Shown: piece after piece, positions 42,701 to 55,654 of the stretch
Numbering within the stretch: position 1 is the first letter of the stretch
How the letters are laid out: each line of letters opens with the position of its first letter
Assembly: GCA_017562135.1 (NCBI GenBank)
Contig: QEYB01000282.1
Location: 949,501 to 1,013,500 of the forward strand
DNA: 64,000 nucleotides
Origin: Dipylidium caninum
Taxonomy: Eukaryota; Platyhelminthes; Cestoda; Cyclophyllidea; Dipylidiidae
Reading direction: 5' to 3'
Translations under genes and position numbers: made by a program
The notes under the pieces: model-generated
Database searches by the model: none
Told to the model about the DNA's origin: nothing
What the model saw: the letters and a program-made list of their open reading frames with translations, nothing else

Positions 42701-44890
42701 AGCTGGAGAGCGTCATGAACATTGAGAAAGCTCTCTGCCTTATCCCCGATTTCCCCCTTCCCCACCTCATCGCCAGACCTTCCCAATTCACGCAATCGGT
42801 TTACTTCATTGCGTCTCATGTACCGACGACGTGCCATCGACGGCAGTACATGCAACGTAGTTGCGGGATCGACACCCTCTGGTGGAAGAGGGGAGAAGCC
42901 TTCGGAGAAACTGGAGAAAACAGATTCCGGAGCTGATGTTGAGGAACCTTTTTCAGAGGCGAAAGGGAGCAAGGAAGGAGATGAAGAAGCGACTGGACAG
43001 GGAGAACATGATGAGGCGACTGAAGAACAATCGCCAGTCAAAGGGTCGAGTGATGTCAATGTATGCGACTGGTCGTTCAATCCACTCGGAGATTTTGTTA
43101 CGGTGACTAAATGTGTTGGAAAAACAAAACCATATGATGTAAGTAAATGCAGATTAAAAATAAGTGCACTGTTCAAATGCAATGGCAAGTGGCGCAAGAG
43201 ATATAACAGTGAAAGATGTATCGTCCCAAAACAAAATGCAACCTACCTTCAACAACTGTATCGCAATCGTCGGGTTTAGTAGCATATGAACTTGGCAATT
43301 TCGAAGAGACTTTTTCAAAGATCGAAACATCTTTCCGGTAACACGCCGATCTAGAAAATAATGTGATTTGCATGGAATTCCAAGCGGGGGAAATCTAACA
43401 ATCACGAGTCGATCAACACAATCATCAATTTCACCTTACATAGCAAACAAAATCAACGTAATAGATTGTTTACTAGTGCAAACATCACATCGCACTAAAT
43501 CTAATGACTCGACCAATTCATCATATTTGAAGTCATGATAACATCAAAAATTTCGCTCGTACCCGCTCCAAACGTATTGCAGTCTGAAATGCGTCGGATA
43601 GAGTTTGCGAAAACGCAAAAAATTGCATCCTCATCAATGTACTAAGAGTTACGAGAAACATTATTCGAATTTCAGCAAACTGATGGCTTCCCAACAGACC
43701 AAGTGAATTTTTCACAAATGATACCATCAGTTGGTAAAATTTTTAGCGATCCCCACTTTTTTAACCGACAAAAATAATCTTGTTAATCCGCTTATGTTAA
43801 ATGGCTCAATATAGGGTAACTGAAGAAGATATGACAGTCTGTAAACATAATGGATTGCATCAAGGCCTCACTTAACGACGCTTGATGGCCCTTTTTGGTG
43901 TATCGATTTAATACTTTAAAGTGGATTGACGAAAGCATTTATTAACATGATAAACGCGAGATTACTGGTTACACACCCTATCCCGCACGGGAATTTAACA
44001 ATTCAAAACTATCACAACATTTCTGCTAATAGCACCCGTCCATACGCAATCAAGTAGTCTGGCGCTTCGAAACATGAGAATGGGAATAATGAGTGGACGT
44101 AAACAAAACTCCTAGAGATCTTAGAGATACAAAATTAAAAAGGACTGTCATCACGTATTTGTGTTGTAGTACTGTTGTCATACTTCTCCGTAACAGTTAA
44201 AGTGTACGATTTGAGATGCAGTCGTTAAAAAACTATCATAGGTAATAAAACATATAGTTTCTGTCTGTCGAAGTGATCCGCTGAGGTACACAACAGTCAA
44301 GCGCCTTACCTAGACCGTGGTCTCGTGCCTTCCAAGGGATTCCAGTCGAATAACTGTGTTGGTTTCAATGTGTTTTTGGAGGGTCCCGAAAGACTGTAAC
44401 TGCGAATACCCTTTCTTCTCGGGGTAATAGAAGGCGCAGGAGTAAGTGTGAGTTTAGGAGGACGGCGGGTGGGACTTGTGAGCGAGGAAGTCGACGATGT
44501 ACCAGAGGCCGCGAAGGTACCGCCTCCAGGGGCCGAAGTCGTAACCCGGCTACATCGGTGGAAGTGATGACGATGGTGACGGTGATGATGGTGGTGATGA
44601 TGGATGCGTCTGTAGAAGTGGTGCCGATGATGGTATCGGTGCTGATGACAGCAACGACAGTGATGACCGTGAATACGACCTGGTGAAAGTTCGAACCGGA
44701 AGCGGCTCTCATGGACAGTGTCGCCACCTTCTTTGACACTGTCCCTCGCTCTTGGAGAAGTGGTCTTCTGAGATCCACCAGTTTTGCGTTCTTCTCCGTC
44801 GGAAGTCAGTTTACGGGTCCAACATGCAGATAAAAAGTCAGACAAGGCATCTAAAAGACAGGCATAAAAAGAACCAATCAAACGCCGCAT
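39717..44890 (-). CDS. Low-complexity Ser/Pro/His-rich exons, possible 3' part of the p190-like gene
   Basis: A chain of minus-strand open segments lies here: 44890-44306 (His/Arg-rich then Ser/Thr/Pro-rich, donor after TRPRSR), about 43360-43270, about 43110-42550 (RRRYMRRNEVNRLRELG), 41928-41580, about 41020-40560 (Ser/Pro-rich), 40397-40060 and 40007-39717 (poly-Ser end, stop at 39717). Codon runs for Ser, His, Thr, Ala and Asn give strong amino-acid bias, typical of disordered tails. The segment FYACLLDALSDFL at the start resembles the part of p190 that follows its pseudoGTPase region. No RhoGAP domain was found in any segment. Exon boundaries are approximate. Strand and coding nature are likely; attachment to the upstream gene is inferred. 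It could be a separate gene. Confidence 0.5.
44535..44665 (-). repeat. Coding histidine/arginine repeat
   Basis: A run of ATG/GTG-type trinucleotides on the + strand reads as His and Arg codons on the minus strand (up to seven His in a row). It lies inside the low-complexity exon. Such triplet tracts are length-variable and may differ among individuals. Confidence 0.7.
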
Positions 44891-46740
44891 AAAATAGCGG
44901 AAAAATGAAATATGATTGAACGAATATAACCTTACAAAGTATATTTATCGCAAGCCAAATGCAAAATCCAAATAATTTCTGTCACTTCAGTCGACTTAAC
45001 GTAAGAATGAAATAACTAACACAAATAAAGGCGTGTTTCATTACATTAGTGGTAGCACAACTTCTTAAAAAAACGAATTGTGATGACAATAAAATTACCC
45101 GTTTTTATGTTCAAAATAAAGAGTACTTTTCTACTATGACTTCCGTGTTAGTAACCAACTTCAATGGGAAGAAAAAGGATTACAGACACGAACCCGCCTT
45201 CGGATGTCTTTTACGGGTTTTTTTACCTCACTATGAGATATCAACTGTCAATGGTACAAAATAGGGAAATCTGGATATTACCGAGGTGATACGCCACTCA
45301 GACGAAATAACTGAACCGATTTGCTCACTAAAAAGACACTAAGGTGTGCTTAAATGACCAGCACTTTGCTAGAGAAGTGGATTATTAGTTAAAAAAAATC
45401 AATTACTTCCTGTACCATCGTATGCACACCCCTAGGTGCCCTACGAAGGCCTTTTTTATGTGCAGCCAAATGACTGATGACAAGACAGCGATCAGGTAAA
45501 TCAGTAGGCTAGCTGTGTGGCCGAATATTGAATGGTATCATATAGGGGGAAATGAAGAAGTCAGAACCACTGTCATGAACAAATTGTAAATTGCCGAAAC
45601 GGGTACTTCGATAAAATGAATTTTTCCCTCGCATCTAATCCCTCGTATTAATTTACTTTACTTGAACAGAGAGGGAAAACACTAATTCACTTGATCCAAC
45701 ATCTATACACGTTGTTCTTAAATAATATCGCAGAAATGGTGTTGTTTTGAGAGCGGTAGGGTAGGGATGCATACAGTATTTCCTGGTGAAGAAATGTAAC
45801 CATTTTTATAGATGTTTCAATGGAAAGTTATCCAAGCTAATTGGTTTGTTAATGAAGAGAAAATGGCAATCTTAAGATGGTACACCTCAGTTCGTGCACA
45901 TCCCCTCATCTGTTAAGACCTCTAATTTATCCACTGGCATACACAAAGACGTCCCATAGCACAAGCACTTCCTTTATCTTCCACTGTGGTGAGAGAGTCA
46001 TTAATTACGAGAGCAAGTTACAACCGCACAGTTTGCCGCGTACGGACGAAATTACTCCAAAGGTTACACGAAATTTGACCAGAAACAGTTCAAGCTCATT
46101 CGGATATCGATGATAGACGTGAGGATTGTAAATATGCCTATTAATATGAAGTAGTCAATGGCATCAAATGATGTTGATTTCCATAAGCATGATAATGAAC
46201 GACCGGACGGAATGGTATGTGCCTACCAAACTCCTGTTTGTTAGGAAGGGCTAAATGATGATATTTACCCATAAACCGTGTCAGATAATTCCAAGTAAAA
46301 CAAGAACATAAAAGAAATGGCGTTGAGACCCTCAGACTCTCTCGGCTGAAACAGCCCGAAATCAACTAGTCAATAGCGCAATGTGACAAAACAATTCTGA
46401 TGACCAGGTTATTCAGCCACAGGCGGCTTTAAGAGCAAGACAAATTAGCTCACAATTAAGCAGTCAAGAATAGTACGCTAGGACAATGTCAAATAAGCCA
46501 CGCAATCATGCGCATAGACAGCAATGGTCCGATGAAAGGTTAAGTCGAAATCAACAAGTTCTTGTTCAGCTTCTAGGTGAGGTAACTTCTTTCAAACACA
46601 CCACATTCGTGAATGATTAGCCTTCATTAAATGTGACTACAACTTTATACCTTAGGGCAATCTAAGAAAAATTTACGATCAAATAAGAGGAAAATAAACA
46701 TGAAGAAAGGTCTTTCAGAGGTTTTTAGAAATATTATCAC
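44891..46740. other. Presumed intron between p190-like exon 3 and the low-complexity exons
   Basis: No exon was recognised. The + strand is A-rich, as in other minus-strand introns of this window. Short open frames at 45049-45264 (+), 45877-46113 (+) and 46141-46365 (-) have no domain features. Confidence 0.35.
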
Positions 46741-46810
46741 CTTAAATTAACTGTATATCTAGTATAATATCATAATCACCAAATAATACTGACATTAATT
46801 TGGACTTACC

Positions 46811-49800
46811 CAGTACGAATAAGGGCTGAGGTCGTGACGCAGTATGGAGTATTTCACCAGACGTTGGTGCTTGTTTAACATTGTCATTTTTTCCCTCCTC
46901 TTCCCGTTCTTCAAAAGAGAATGTCGGCGAACTACCAAGTAGAACATTACTCAACTGGGCACCAGGAATCGGTGTCTGCGGTGAAGACTCCGAAATGGAG
47001 AAGAAAAAACGATTTGGTTGATTGGTGATATCACAGCTGACATTTGTTGTTGTAGTGGCACCCGTACCAGCCAGAATGATAAGGTGAGGCATGGGTGCGA
47101 AATAATCGACAAGGGTTTTGATCGCAGTGCCGCGGGAGAAGAAACTTCGAGGACGTGGAGTAGTGTGCGAGGAATCAGAAGCCCCACGAAAACACTTGCA
47201 ACAATACGTGGCCCCAGCGATTTTTCCACAAGTACAAGGCGGAATTGTTCCATATGAGACAGAGAGAGGGGGAAAGACATCGTCAGTGGAGAGAAGGAAT
47301 ATCACTCCATCGAAGATGTTAGGAAATTGACGTGAATTTGTGGCCAACGTTAGAAGCTGCGAAAGTGAAAGCATATCATAAAAACTTCGTAATTGGGTGG
47401 TTCTGCCAACGTATTTTAAAAACCTCAAAGTAGGTAATTCAGATTTTGATTCCATATCGTCTACGAGGTGTACACCTGATGTAAATCAAACAAATGATTA
47501 AATAAATTAATGTGTTCTTATATACTAAATAACCCACAGGCATTTTTCGTCCAGGCTTGTCCGCTACCCTATTCGTGGTTAATGATAAGAATTGGAAATC
47601 TACGTACAAAACTGCATAAGGAGCAAGCACTTTTGGAAAAAATTATAGTTACTTCTTTTTCCAACTCCAAACATGGAAGATGGACAAGGTGAGTCGGTTA
47701 GATAATATTATCACGAGCTGCCATTTTTACTAATGCAGAGGGGGGAATAGGTAAGAAAAAGGGAAATCGAAACTTGATTATCACAGAGTGGTGACGACGT
47801 CTTCGATACACTAGTAAAAGGTGCACATACACTCTTCAAATGCCAAGCCCATGCACACATACACACACATGCACGCAAATTACCGATTGGAAGTTTAACG
47901 CCAATTAACGCGGTTCCTTATATAAATTAATGCCTTCAGATGTGTGAAGGACTGACAAAGTTGCGGATTAGAATAAGGAGATAACACTTGTCTTTCGGTT
48001 CATGGAATTAACATAAATAGCCTTTGACAAGGAGAAGGGAGAACAAGGTTTCAAGTTCGAGATCAAAAAACTAATAATTCAAAGCAATCCATGGTGAATA
48101 ACTTACCCCAGGTAATAAAAAAACTCACCAGATTATTAACTTCAAACAGCCACTAAATGGACTCACGCAACACAGACAAGCCAAAATATTAACGAACAGT
48201 TAAGGTAATAGAAATAATAAATGAACGTGACATGAAAAGCGGTATTCAAATATTCATTCCAGAATGTATTTTTATGGTTTTCGGAGATAAGGCTCAAAGA
48301 GAATTCGATTTGGATTTTTGACAAGTACCGACTGATTTGAATTAATTCCTCCAATAGTGATTACACCATTGTTGAGTAGGTGCTTATAAACCAAAATCTA
48401 CCATTTAGAAAATTACAAATCTTGAGTTTACATTAAAATATGTGGAACATAACCTCATGGTGTGAGAGGAATGAGGCCTGCACGGTGCCTAGGACAGGAG
48501 AGATCACAGAATCGCCGTTAAGAGAAGATATCAAGGTATCCACAGGAGTGAGAAGAGTGGAAGCTAGAGGCCAAGATGAGACGAGATTCTGCGTGACTCG
48601 GAAGAAAGGAGACGAGGTTGCAATTAGACTGGGACTAGTGACACCCTCGGGTACGAACCCAGCGGCTTGAAAGAGATTGATGCCAGCGTTAGCAGCCGCC
48701 ACATCCGTGCAAATTGCGGAAACCGCAACGAAAAGCCGTTTATCGCCCTGTCCAAGAACGCAGGAGAGGCGACTAGAAAAGCTGTTTTGGGTCTCGCTCA
48801 CACTCCAACCCGCGCCATTGCAAAGATTTTCAAAAACCTGATCCATGCATCGACCTGTCTGATGGGCTGGACAGGGCGGCGAAGGAAAGGTGAGTTGCAG
48901 TGAATCTTGTTGGTCCACGAAAGAACAGGAATAGTGTCGCTGTATCGTGCTCGGCGGTTGCATTGGTGATGAGGCTTCAAGTTGAGGGGATCGATACAAC
49001 AAAATATCAAGATGACTTGTAAGGCATGTTTGCCGTTCACTTGGCATGTAATGCATGGCACAGTATCGTCTATCTGAAGCGATGCGGTTCTTTATGATCC
49101 CTAACTGCTGCTCCTTTGCACCACGGGGTGGGGCAAGCACTGTGCACAACCTAATATCTTCCGGAGGCAACTGAATAGATCGCAAAGGGATGGTGGGCGG
49201 CTCGCTGACTGGCGAGATAGGCCGGCTACGATTCGGTTCAGAGCGGGGCTGTGTTGCTGCTAGTGGCACCTGACGGAAAGACGACATGGCCATTGTGAAA
49301 AAGGTATTCCCAAGGCATTTCAAATAAGCAGAGGCAGCACGAATGAATTGAGGGAGACTTTCAAGTAAAAGGTCAAGAAATTCTTCGCGAGTGTTTAAAC
49401 GAAGACATTCTTGGAACTTCTGGTATATCTCAAGTTGGTCTTCTCGGGTGAGGTCCGAGTTGGGATATATCTGGGAAAGCTGACCGTAGTCATATGGCTG
49501 ACCAGGCAGGATAATCGAGAAAGAGTTGTCTGCTTGCCATTGCAGGAGAGCTTCCTCACAAAGTGCCATATTAGTAGCCCAGGCTTCAGCAAAAGTAACC
49601 GATTTTATAGACTCCGCAAATGGTGAATCACCGTTGTCTGGTGGCTCCTTGAGTGCTAATGCAAAGGGGATTCGAGAGTCATCAACTTGGCAACTTTGTC
49701 GAGTAACATGACGACAAATTATTCCATCATTCATTGATTCATCACCAACGAAAAATTGACCAAACTGTGGGTGTGCGCGTAATCTTTGAAGAAGTTCTTT

Positions 49801-51308
49801 GGAGGATCTACGAGTAGATGTAGGAAACAAAACAAAAGACCGCCGTAAACACAAAAAATAAAGTTCCAGTAAGGCAAGGGAGTTATGTACCACCAAATAG
49901 GATGAGAAAGGTTAACCATCAGTTACAAATGAAAACACTACACATTGAAAAAGTAAAAAAACTCATCAAAACGATTATGAAACTTCGTGATGAAGCGAGC
50001 AAAAAAATTCAAATAATAGTAAACATCGGTTTTTTAAAAAGGTAGAAAACATGATTCGTACAATCCCGTCACATAAAAAACGCACTGATTGGTGACTGGA
50101 CCGACACAGAGCAAAAACGTTGAGAGAACTTCAGGCAGCTTGGCCATATGTCGCCGCTTTGTCTCCGTTTTCCATTGAGCTGTGAACTGCTCAAAGGTCT
50201 CCCTGGCTACCTCCGAGCCCCAGAGATGAATGTACCTGGCTACGTCACCCTGATGACTATATCGTGAGAGGAAGGTTTGCCAATCTGTCAAAAAACCAGC
50301 TGGGGATAGCGAAACCCTGTTGACGAAGGCCTCGCGTAATTGCCTCTGATGTTCGTCTTGCTCCCGTGTAGCCTCCTGATAAGAGGGCAATTTTAATTTA
50401 GTGGATCGAGACTTGCTAGTGTAGCCACTATTCTCCATCAGTCGCGCAAGGGTTAGGAAAGCTAATTCAACGTTGATGTTTCTGTGCGCCGACGCTTCAA
50501 CGATGGGGATTTTTCTGAAATCTGTTGACTTCTGGAGGAACTGTGTTACGGTGGAGAGACATTGTTCGTCAACAATATCTCTTTTGGATGCGACCACGAC
50601 TACAGGTTTCTTGCGTTTGGATATCAAAGAGAGGACATCGGTAAGGAAAGAGAGCTGTTGTTGTTGAAAGTCAGGAATCTCATGACAGGAAGCACGTCGA
50701 CTCACGTCGTAGATCACCAAGAAGCCATGAACTTCAAGTGGAGTCATATGGGGAAAACTTTCCTGCTTATAGCGTTCACCTTTCCCCAGTTGGTCAACGC
50801 AATAATATCGGAGTTTTCCGGGAGAGCAAATTCTCACAGCTGTGCTACGCAGAATGTAACCATGGAGACGATCAGGCGAATGTAACTCTTTCAGTGGGAC
50901 CAAGAGACAATTAGTGGCACCGGCGATTCCAGAGAGGGTGGAAATGTTGGCGACGGCAGCCACAGAAGCAGATGACGAGATGGGAAGATTTTTCGGAGAG
51001 GGGAAGGGGAGAGAGGTAGTGTCATTGAGAAATTCAGTCTGCTCTATCACACAAAATCGGACACTAGTCTCGCCGTCCAGTCGACGTGTAACAGTGCCCC
51101 AATACAACCAATGATCAGAATTGACAACTGGTCCATAAAAATCCGCCTCACTGAGCATTGACGGGTGAACCTCTTGATACCAGTCGGGATGAGAATAGAC
51201 AAATCGGTTGCAGAAACACGACTTTCCAGAGCGTGGGTCACCAATAACACAGACAGTGTAAGTAGGGAGTTCAGCATCAGACTGGTGGCTAACACTTTGA
51301 AAAGACAT
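46811..51308 (-). CDS. p190RhoGAP-like protein: GTPase, FF and pseudoGTPase-like regions
   Basis: Exon 1 (51308-50086) encodes a p190-type GTPase domain: P-loop GDPRSGKS (residues 23-30), VVNSDHWLYWG, FCVIEQTEF, YYCVDQLG, FLVIYDVSR, then VVVVASKRD at the NKxD position, with an extra Ser/Ala-rich insert of roughly 40-50 residues. An FF domain follows (from about QLREAFVNRV to QFTAQW). Exon 2 (49807 to about 48454) joins in phase at CA|A and adds a second FF-like stretch and a part like the p190 pG2 pseudoGTPase (EDIRLCTVL). Exon 3 (about 47455-46811) continues it (FDGVIFLLSTDD, PHLIILAG) and ends at a good donor, LFVLG|GTAAGT. p190 proteins are large cytosolic regulators that turn off Rho at adhesion sites. 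Homology of exon 1 is strong; exons 2 and 3 are more diverged, and the exon 2/3 junction is not fixed. Confidence 0.85.
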
Positions 51309-54196
51309 TGCGTATATTAAAATATGCTAAAAAAGGCAACGACGGAAGCAGATAATACCCCGATGATGCCGTCTGGAGTGTAACGAGATGCAAATGGGTG
51401 GGGAGTCGTTTTGTCAGACCAAGAGAAATAGTGACACTTCTGATTAGGGGATTTGGTATTCCTTGAAACAGCTTCTGCCCTTGGAGTATAGATGCCATTG
51501 CAATCTAGAGAAATTGGCGGGCTATTTTTGGACATCCAATATGGCTACTTGACACGCACTAGTCGGCGATCAACCAGGATGTCTGAAACAATAGTACGAA
51601 TGCTAAGATCATTCTTTGTTTATAGCATACACTTGCGAGACATAAATTAAGTAGAATGATATTTTAAGTGCATAATTTACCACTAACAGGTAAACGACGA
51701 GTGGAAAGTGTGGAGTTTTAGCCGTGAAAATCACGTACGAGTGGCTAAACCATAATTCTATAACCGGAATAAAAGTATACATGCGTATGCTCGTTATCAA
51801 AAGTCGAACTTGAATTCATTTTTTTATAAGGACACTCACCCAAGGAAGCCTTTGAACAAGGCACTTCATTTAAAAGTGTAGAATCTGCAAGAACTTCTTG
51901 AAGAAAGTATCTAAACAGAAATAAGGCAGAAAATCAGACCAAAGTATCGAAACTAGAAGGATGCAAGAATAAGGACATAGCTACCATCAAGCACGACCCA
52001 GCAACAATCGCAACAAAAGCAGAGGCATACGACAGTTGTCACCAAGTTTTCAAATCCTTAAGTCACAAACCAAAAAAATCCCATAACTAAGGTAACAAAA
52101 TACAGTCTGAAACGCATAGACAAAGGTTACCATGTCTCTATATTCGATGTAAAATATCTCTAAGCTTATAACAAGTTATTAATATTAAACACTAATTGGG
52201 TGCCAAAAATAACAATATTCCGACCCAAATCCACAAGAGCCAACCTCTTTGGGGAATCCCAGAAAAACACTAGGGTTTAATTACAAGGGGGCAGACCACA
52301 AGGGCAGAAAAAGACAGTAAAGTGAATCTATGTTTTCAATAACAGCAAAATTTAAACAGAAGAAAAGTGACTAGGTTATCGAGGGTTAACCGAATAGAGA
52401 CTCCTTTAAAAGCAGTAGAGAGCAGTGACCTTAAACGTGGCAGGGATAATACATTAGCCCCTACCTAAAAGGTAAAGGAAGAGGAATAAAATAAAAAGTT
52501 GCTCTAGAAAAGAGGAGTAACCTTGAGGAAGCGTAGGGACAAATGTTTAGACAGAGATAACGCCGAAGAGAAAAATAAACACAAACCATTGACGTTAATT
52601 GTTTAACTAAACCTTGCGTGGCCTTAAGGATAAATCATTCTTACCTATTGGTTATAACGAAGCATTGCGATTTGCAAAAATCTTGCCACTATTGGTACTA
52701 TTTGTCTGTTGTTTTGTTGTTTCAAAAATGTCATTTTTATAAGTACGCAGACGGCCTAAGTATTAAATGATTAGGTAACCTTTTTTAAGTGCGGTCCAAA
52801 TGGCAAGGCCCATAAGGGTATTACCTTAAAAATTGATACCAGCAGCTGAAATCGAAACATTGGAAAAAGATTCACAGTGTCGCTTTACTTGTGGCCATTG
52901 TGGGTAAGCTATGCTTTTCGAGAAAAAAAGTTGTCAAAGGAAGAGTGGCACCAGCGGATAAATCCATGCAGTTTGCACATTGTATACAAATATAATACAG
53001 CTCCATGGCAAATTTGGGATGGCTCTGAGCCACTAGAGAACTAAAATAAGGGACATTATGGCAATCTCCCATTATCAAGAATTTGTATCAGACATCTCTC
53101 AGGCCCAAGCCTGACATGGATATTTATTACGTAGCAGTCCCATTATATGGTCCAAAGCGGACTAGAGCAATTTGGTTATAATTAACCAACGGCAACAACT
53201 GGTGATCACAAAAACAATGCTGACGTCTAACCTTTACATTCTCTTTACGCTCCAATATCGGCATTTGTATATCCGGGTCCAAGGCAGTGGCGAATGCACT
53301 TTGAGTCCAGAGGTCTTTGGAGTCGTCCATCCAGGTCGACAACGGTAAAGACCAAATTATATGTGCGTAAAAAGCATTAGCACTTTCTAATATAATCCTC
53401 CTCACTTTCCCATTTTATGTTAGCAGTCCTTTGCCGTTGTCCGACTAAACAGGTCACACGGAACCTTGCATCCAGATAAATAAAAAAAATTGGAATTGAT
53501 GCTTAGCAGAATGTTAAAACCTAGTAACCTGGGCAAGTAATCGTAACCACGGAGTCACGACTCGCCTACTCTCCTTTACCTCCCGAATGACCGACGTGAA
53601 CTTGGGATGTCGGAATGCTTGTTCACATTATCTAACGAGCAAATTTATCATCAAGATCTCCAAGTAACATTACAATTTTTCCTCTTAATGCTTTCCATTT
53701 TAACTACTATGTATAAGACGTCACAAACCTCTTAATAACCCAAGGCTGTTATCACTTAGTCTAGAATATCGGAGAAAAATGACAAATGGCCGTGAATTCG
53801 AGGCGTTTAGATCTCAATGATGGCCCTTTAAATTTTTCAGCTTTTTTGGAAGGAACGGCAAATACAAACCCTTCCGGCACTTAAACTTTTCCACAAGATC
53901 ATTATCTCTTAGCCGTGCTGACGTCTACTTTTAACAGAAAGAAGTTTCTGCTGTATTTTTATCTAATATCATTCCTACCCTTGCATAAATAACGATATAT
54001 TAAGTCAACTACAATAAATTCAAATTAATAATATCGCGACGAGATTTCGTAACAGGAGTAATAATAAATCATTATAATATATTGAAGCTCAGATATTTAA
54101 ATTCATCACAATATGTCTTTTCCAATAGGCTTATAGATTGCAGCTGATTCGTGGCGCCATTGTCACATTGCTTTGCGCGCGGTAGCTGTAGTCACG
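51309..54196. other. Interval between the divergent p190-like and PDHB genes
   Basis: Contains both promoters. The + strand is A-rich to about 53.5 kb, then changes, which suggests that minus-strand transcription starts well upstream of 51308. Minus-strand open frames at 53405-53127 and 53078-52872 look protein-like (for example LSTWMDDSKDLWTQ) but match nothing I recognise. They could be upstream exons of a minus-strand gene or a relic. Confidence 0.35.
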
Positions 54197-55549
54197 ATGT
54201 TTAGTGTTACTTCGGTCTCCAAGGTATGCCCATTGTTATTTTATTCTATTTCCCAGCTGGCTCGTTTCTTTGTACAAAATGGACGGTTTATGTCCACGTC
54301 TCAGAACCTTTTTGGCAACAAAATGACCGTGCGCGAAGCGATTAACAGTGCCTTGAAAGAAGAAATCGAAAGAGATAAGCATGTTTTTATCCTGGGTGAG
54401 GAAGTTGCCCAGTATGACGGTGCCTATAAGGTATTTGAGTCTTTTTTTTAAATGCGGAACACAGGTCACTAAAAATCTGTGGAAAACTTTTGGTGATGAT
54501 CGTGTTATTGACACTCCTATTTCGGAAATGGGTTTCACCGGCATTGCAGTCGGAGCTGCAATGGCTGGCTCAAGACCTGTTTGCGAATTTATGACTTTTA
54601 ATTTTGCAATGCAGGCTATTGATCAGATAATTAACTCCGCCGCCAAGACACATTACATGTCCAATGGACGGGTACGCACTTTCCCACTCCTTCCAACGTT
54701 CTATTGGTGCTGCTTTCTCAGTTCTCCTTTGGTTTGTAGGTCAATGTCCCAATTTTGTTCCGCGGTGGCAATGGTGCTGCCGCAGGTGTAGCCGCGCAGC
54801 ACAGTCAAGATTACGCTGCGTGGTACGCCTCCTGCCCTGGTCTCAAGGTCGTTTCCCCTTACAGCACTGAAGACGCCAGGGGTCTTACCAAAGCGGGTAT
54901 TCGCGATAATGACCCAGGTTAGTTGAATTACCCTCTGTAGCTTTTTTGCTCGTTATTTTTATTCATGCAATTACTTGTGCTACATTCAGTTGTCTCTTTG
55001 GAAAACGAACTGATGTATGGCGTTGCCATGGACACTTCTGATGAAGCTATGTCCCCGGATTTCGTGATTCCCCTCGGTAAAGCTAAGATTGAGAAAGAGG
55101 GTTCCGATGTGACGCTCGTATCATATTCTATCAGCGTCGGCGATTGCCTTCAGGCTGCCGAGCTCTTGTCGAAGGAAGGAATTCACTGTGAAGTTATCAA
55201 TCTTCGTAGCCTCCGTCCCATCGACGATGAATGTATTTTTAACTCCGTGAAGAAGACTCATCATTTAGTCACAGTCGACCGTGCCTGGCCATCTTGTGGT
55301 GTAGGCGCTGAAATCTGTGCCCGGGTCATGGAAAGTGAGTAAAATGTTTCATTAAGCGCTGTTTAGTATCTTTACTCCTCTAACCCTTTATTGTGGTTAG
55401 GCGACGCTTTCTTTTACTTGGACGCCCCCGTTTATCGTGTCACCGGCGCCGATGTTCCCATGCCTTATGCGGCCTGCCTAGAGTCTGCGTGCACCTCGCA
55501 ACCGTCCAACATCATAACCACCGTGAAAAAGGTTCTTAATCGCAAATAG
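54197..55549 (+). CDS. PDHB: Pyruvate dehydrogenase E1 component subunit beta, mitochondrial
   Basis: Six exons: 54197-54223, 54257-54430, 54465-54671, 54740-54917, 54990-55334, 55401-55549. All introns are GT-AG and in phase; the first two are 33 and 34 nt. The sum is 1080 nt, 359 aa, as in animal PDHB. With the alpha subunit it forms the heterotetrameric, thiamine-diphosphate-dependent E1 that decarboxylates pyruvate and acylates the E2 lipoyl group in the mitochondrial matrix. Matching blocks run end to end: [125 protein letters not shown]. The basic, Ser-rich amino terminus (MFSVTSVSK then [12 protein letters not shown]) fits a mitochondrial presequence. ATG at 54197 is chosen because it opens this leader. 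Confidence 0.98.
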
Positions 55550-55648
55550 AACCGTAAAAGCCAAAAACCAACTCTACGTTAGCATTATGTGCTCGTATTC
55601 GGTGTATGTAGTTTCTTGTGACTATTTCTAGGCCCTTGAACTTTTTTG

Positions 55649-55654
55649 AATAAA
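55649..55654 (+). promoter_or_regulatory. PDHB polyadenylation signal AATAAA
   Basis: Canonical AATAAA 100 nt after the PDHB stop codon, followed by T-rich sequence. Confidence 0.7.

Noticed and set aside
42722..43279. 185-codon + strand open frame
   Set aside because: It lies opposite the Ser/Pro-rich minus-strand segment at about 42550-43110. Its own residue pattern is that of an antisense shadow, and it has no domain.
48440..48903. Open frames on the + strand across 48.4-48.9 kb
   Set aside because: They are opposite the long minus-strand p190-like exon 2 and have no family match.
54173..54196. Longer PDHB start at a TTG codon
   Set aside because: An ATG eight codons downstream gives a normal mitochondrial leader; a TTG start would be unusual in an animal gene.
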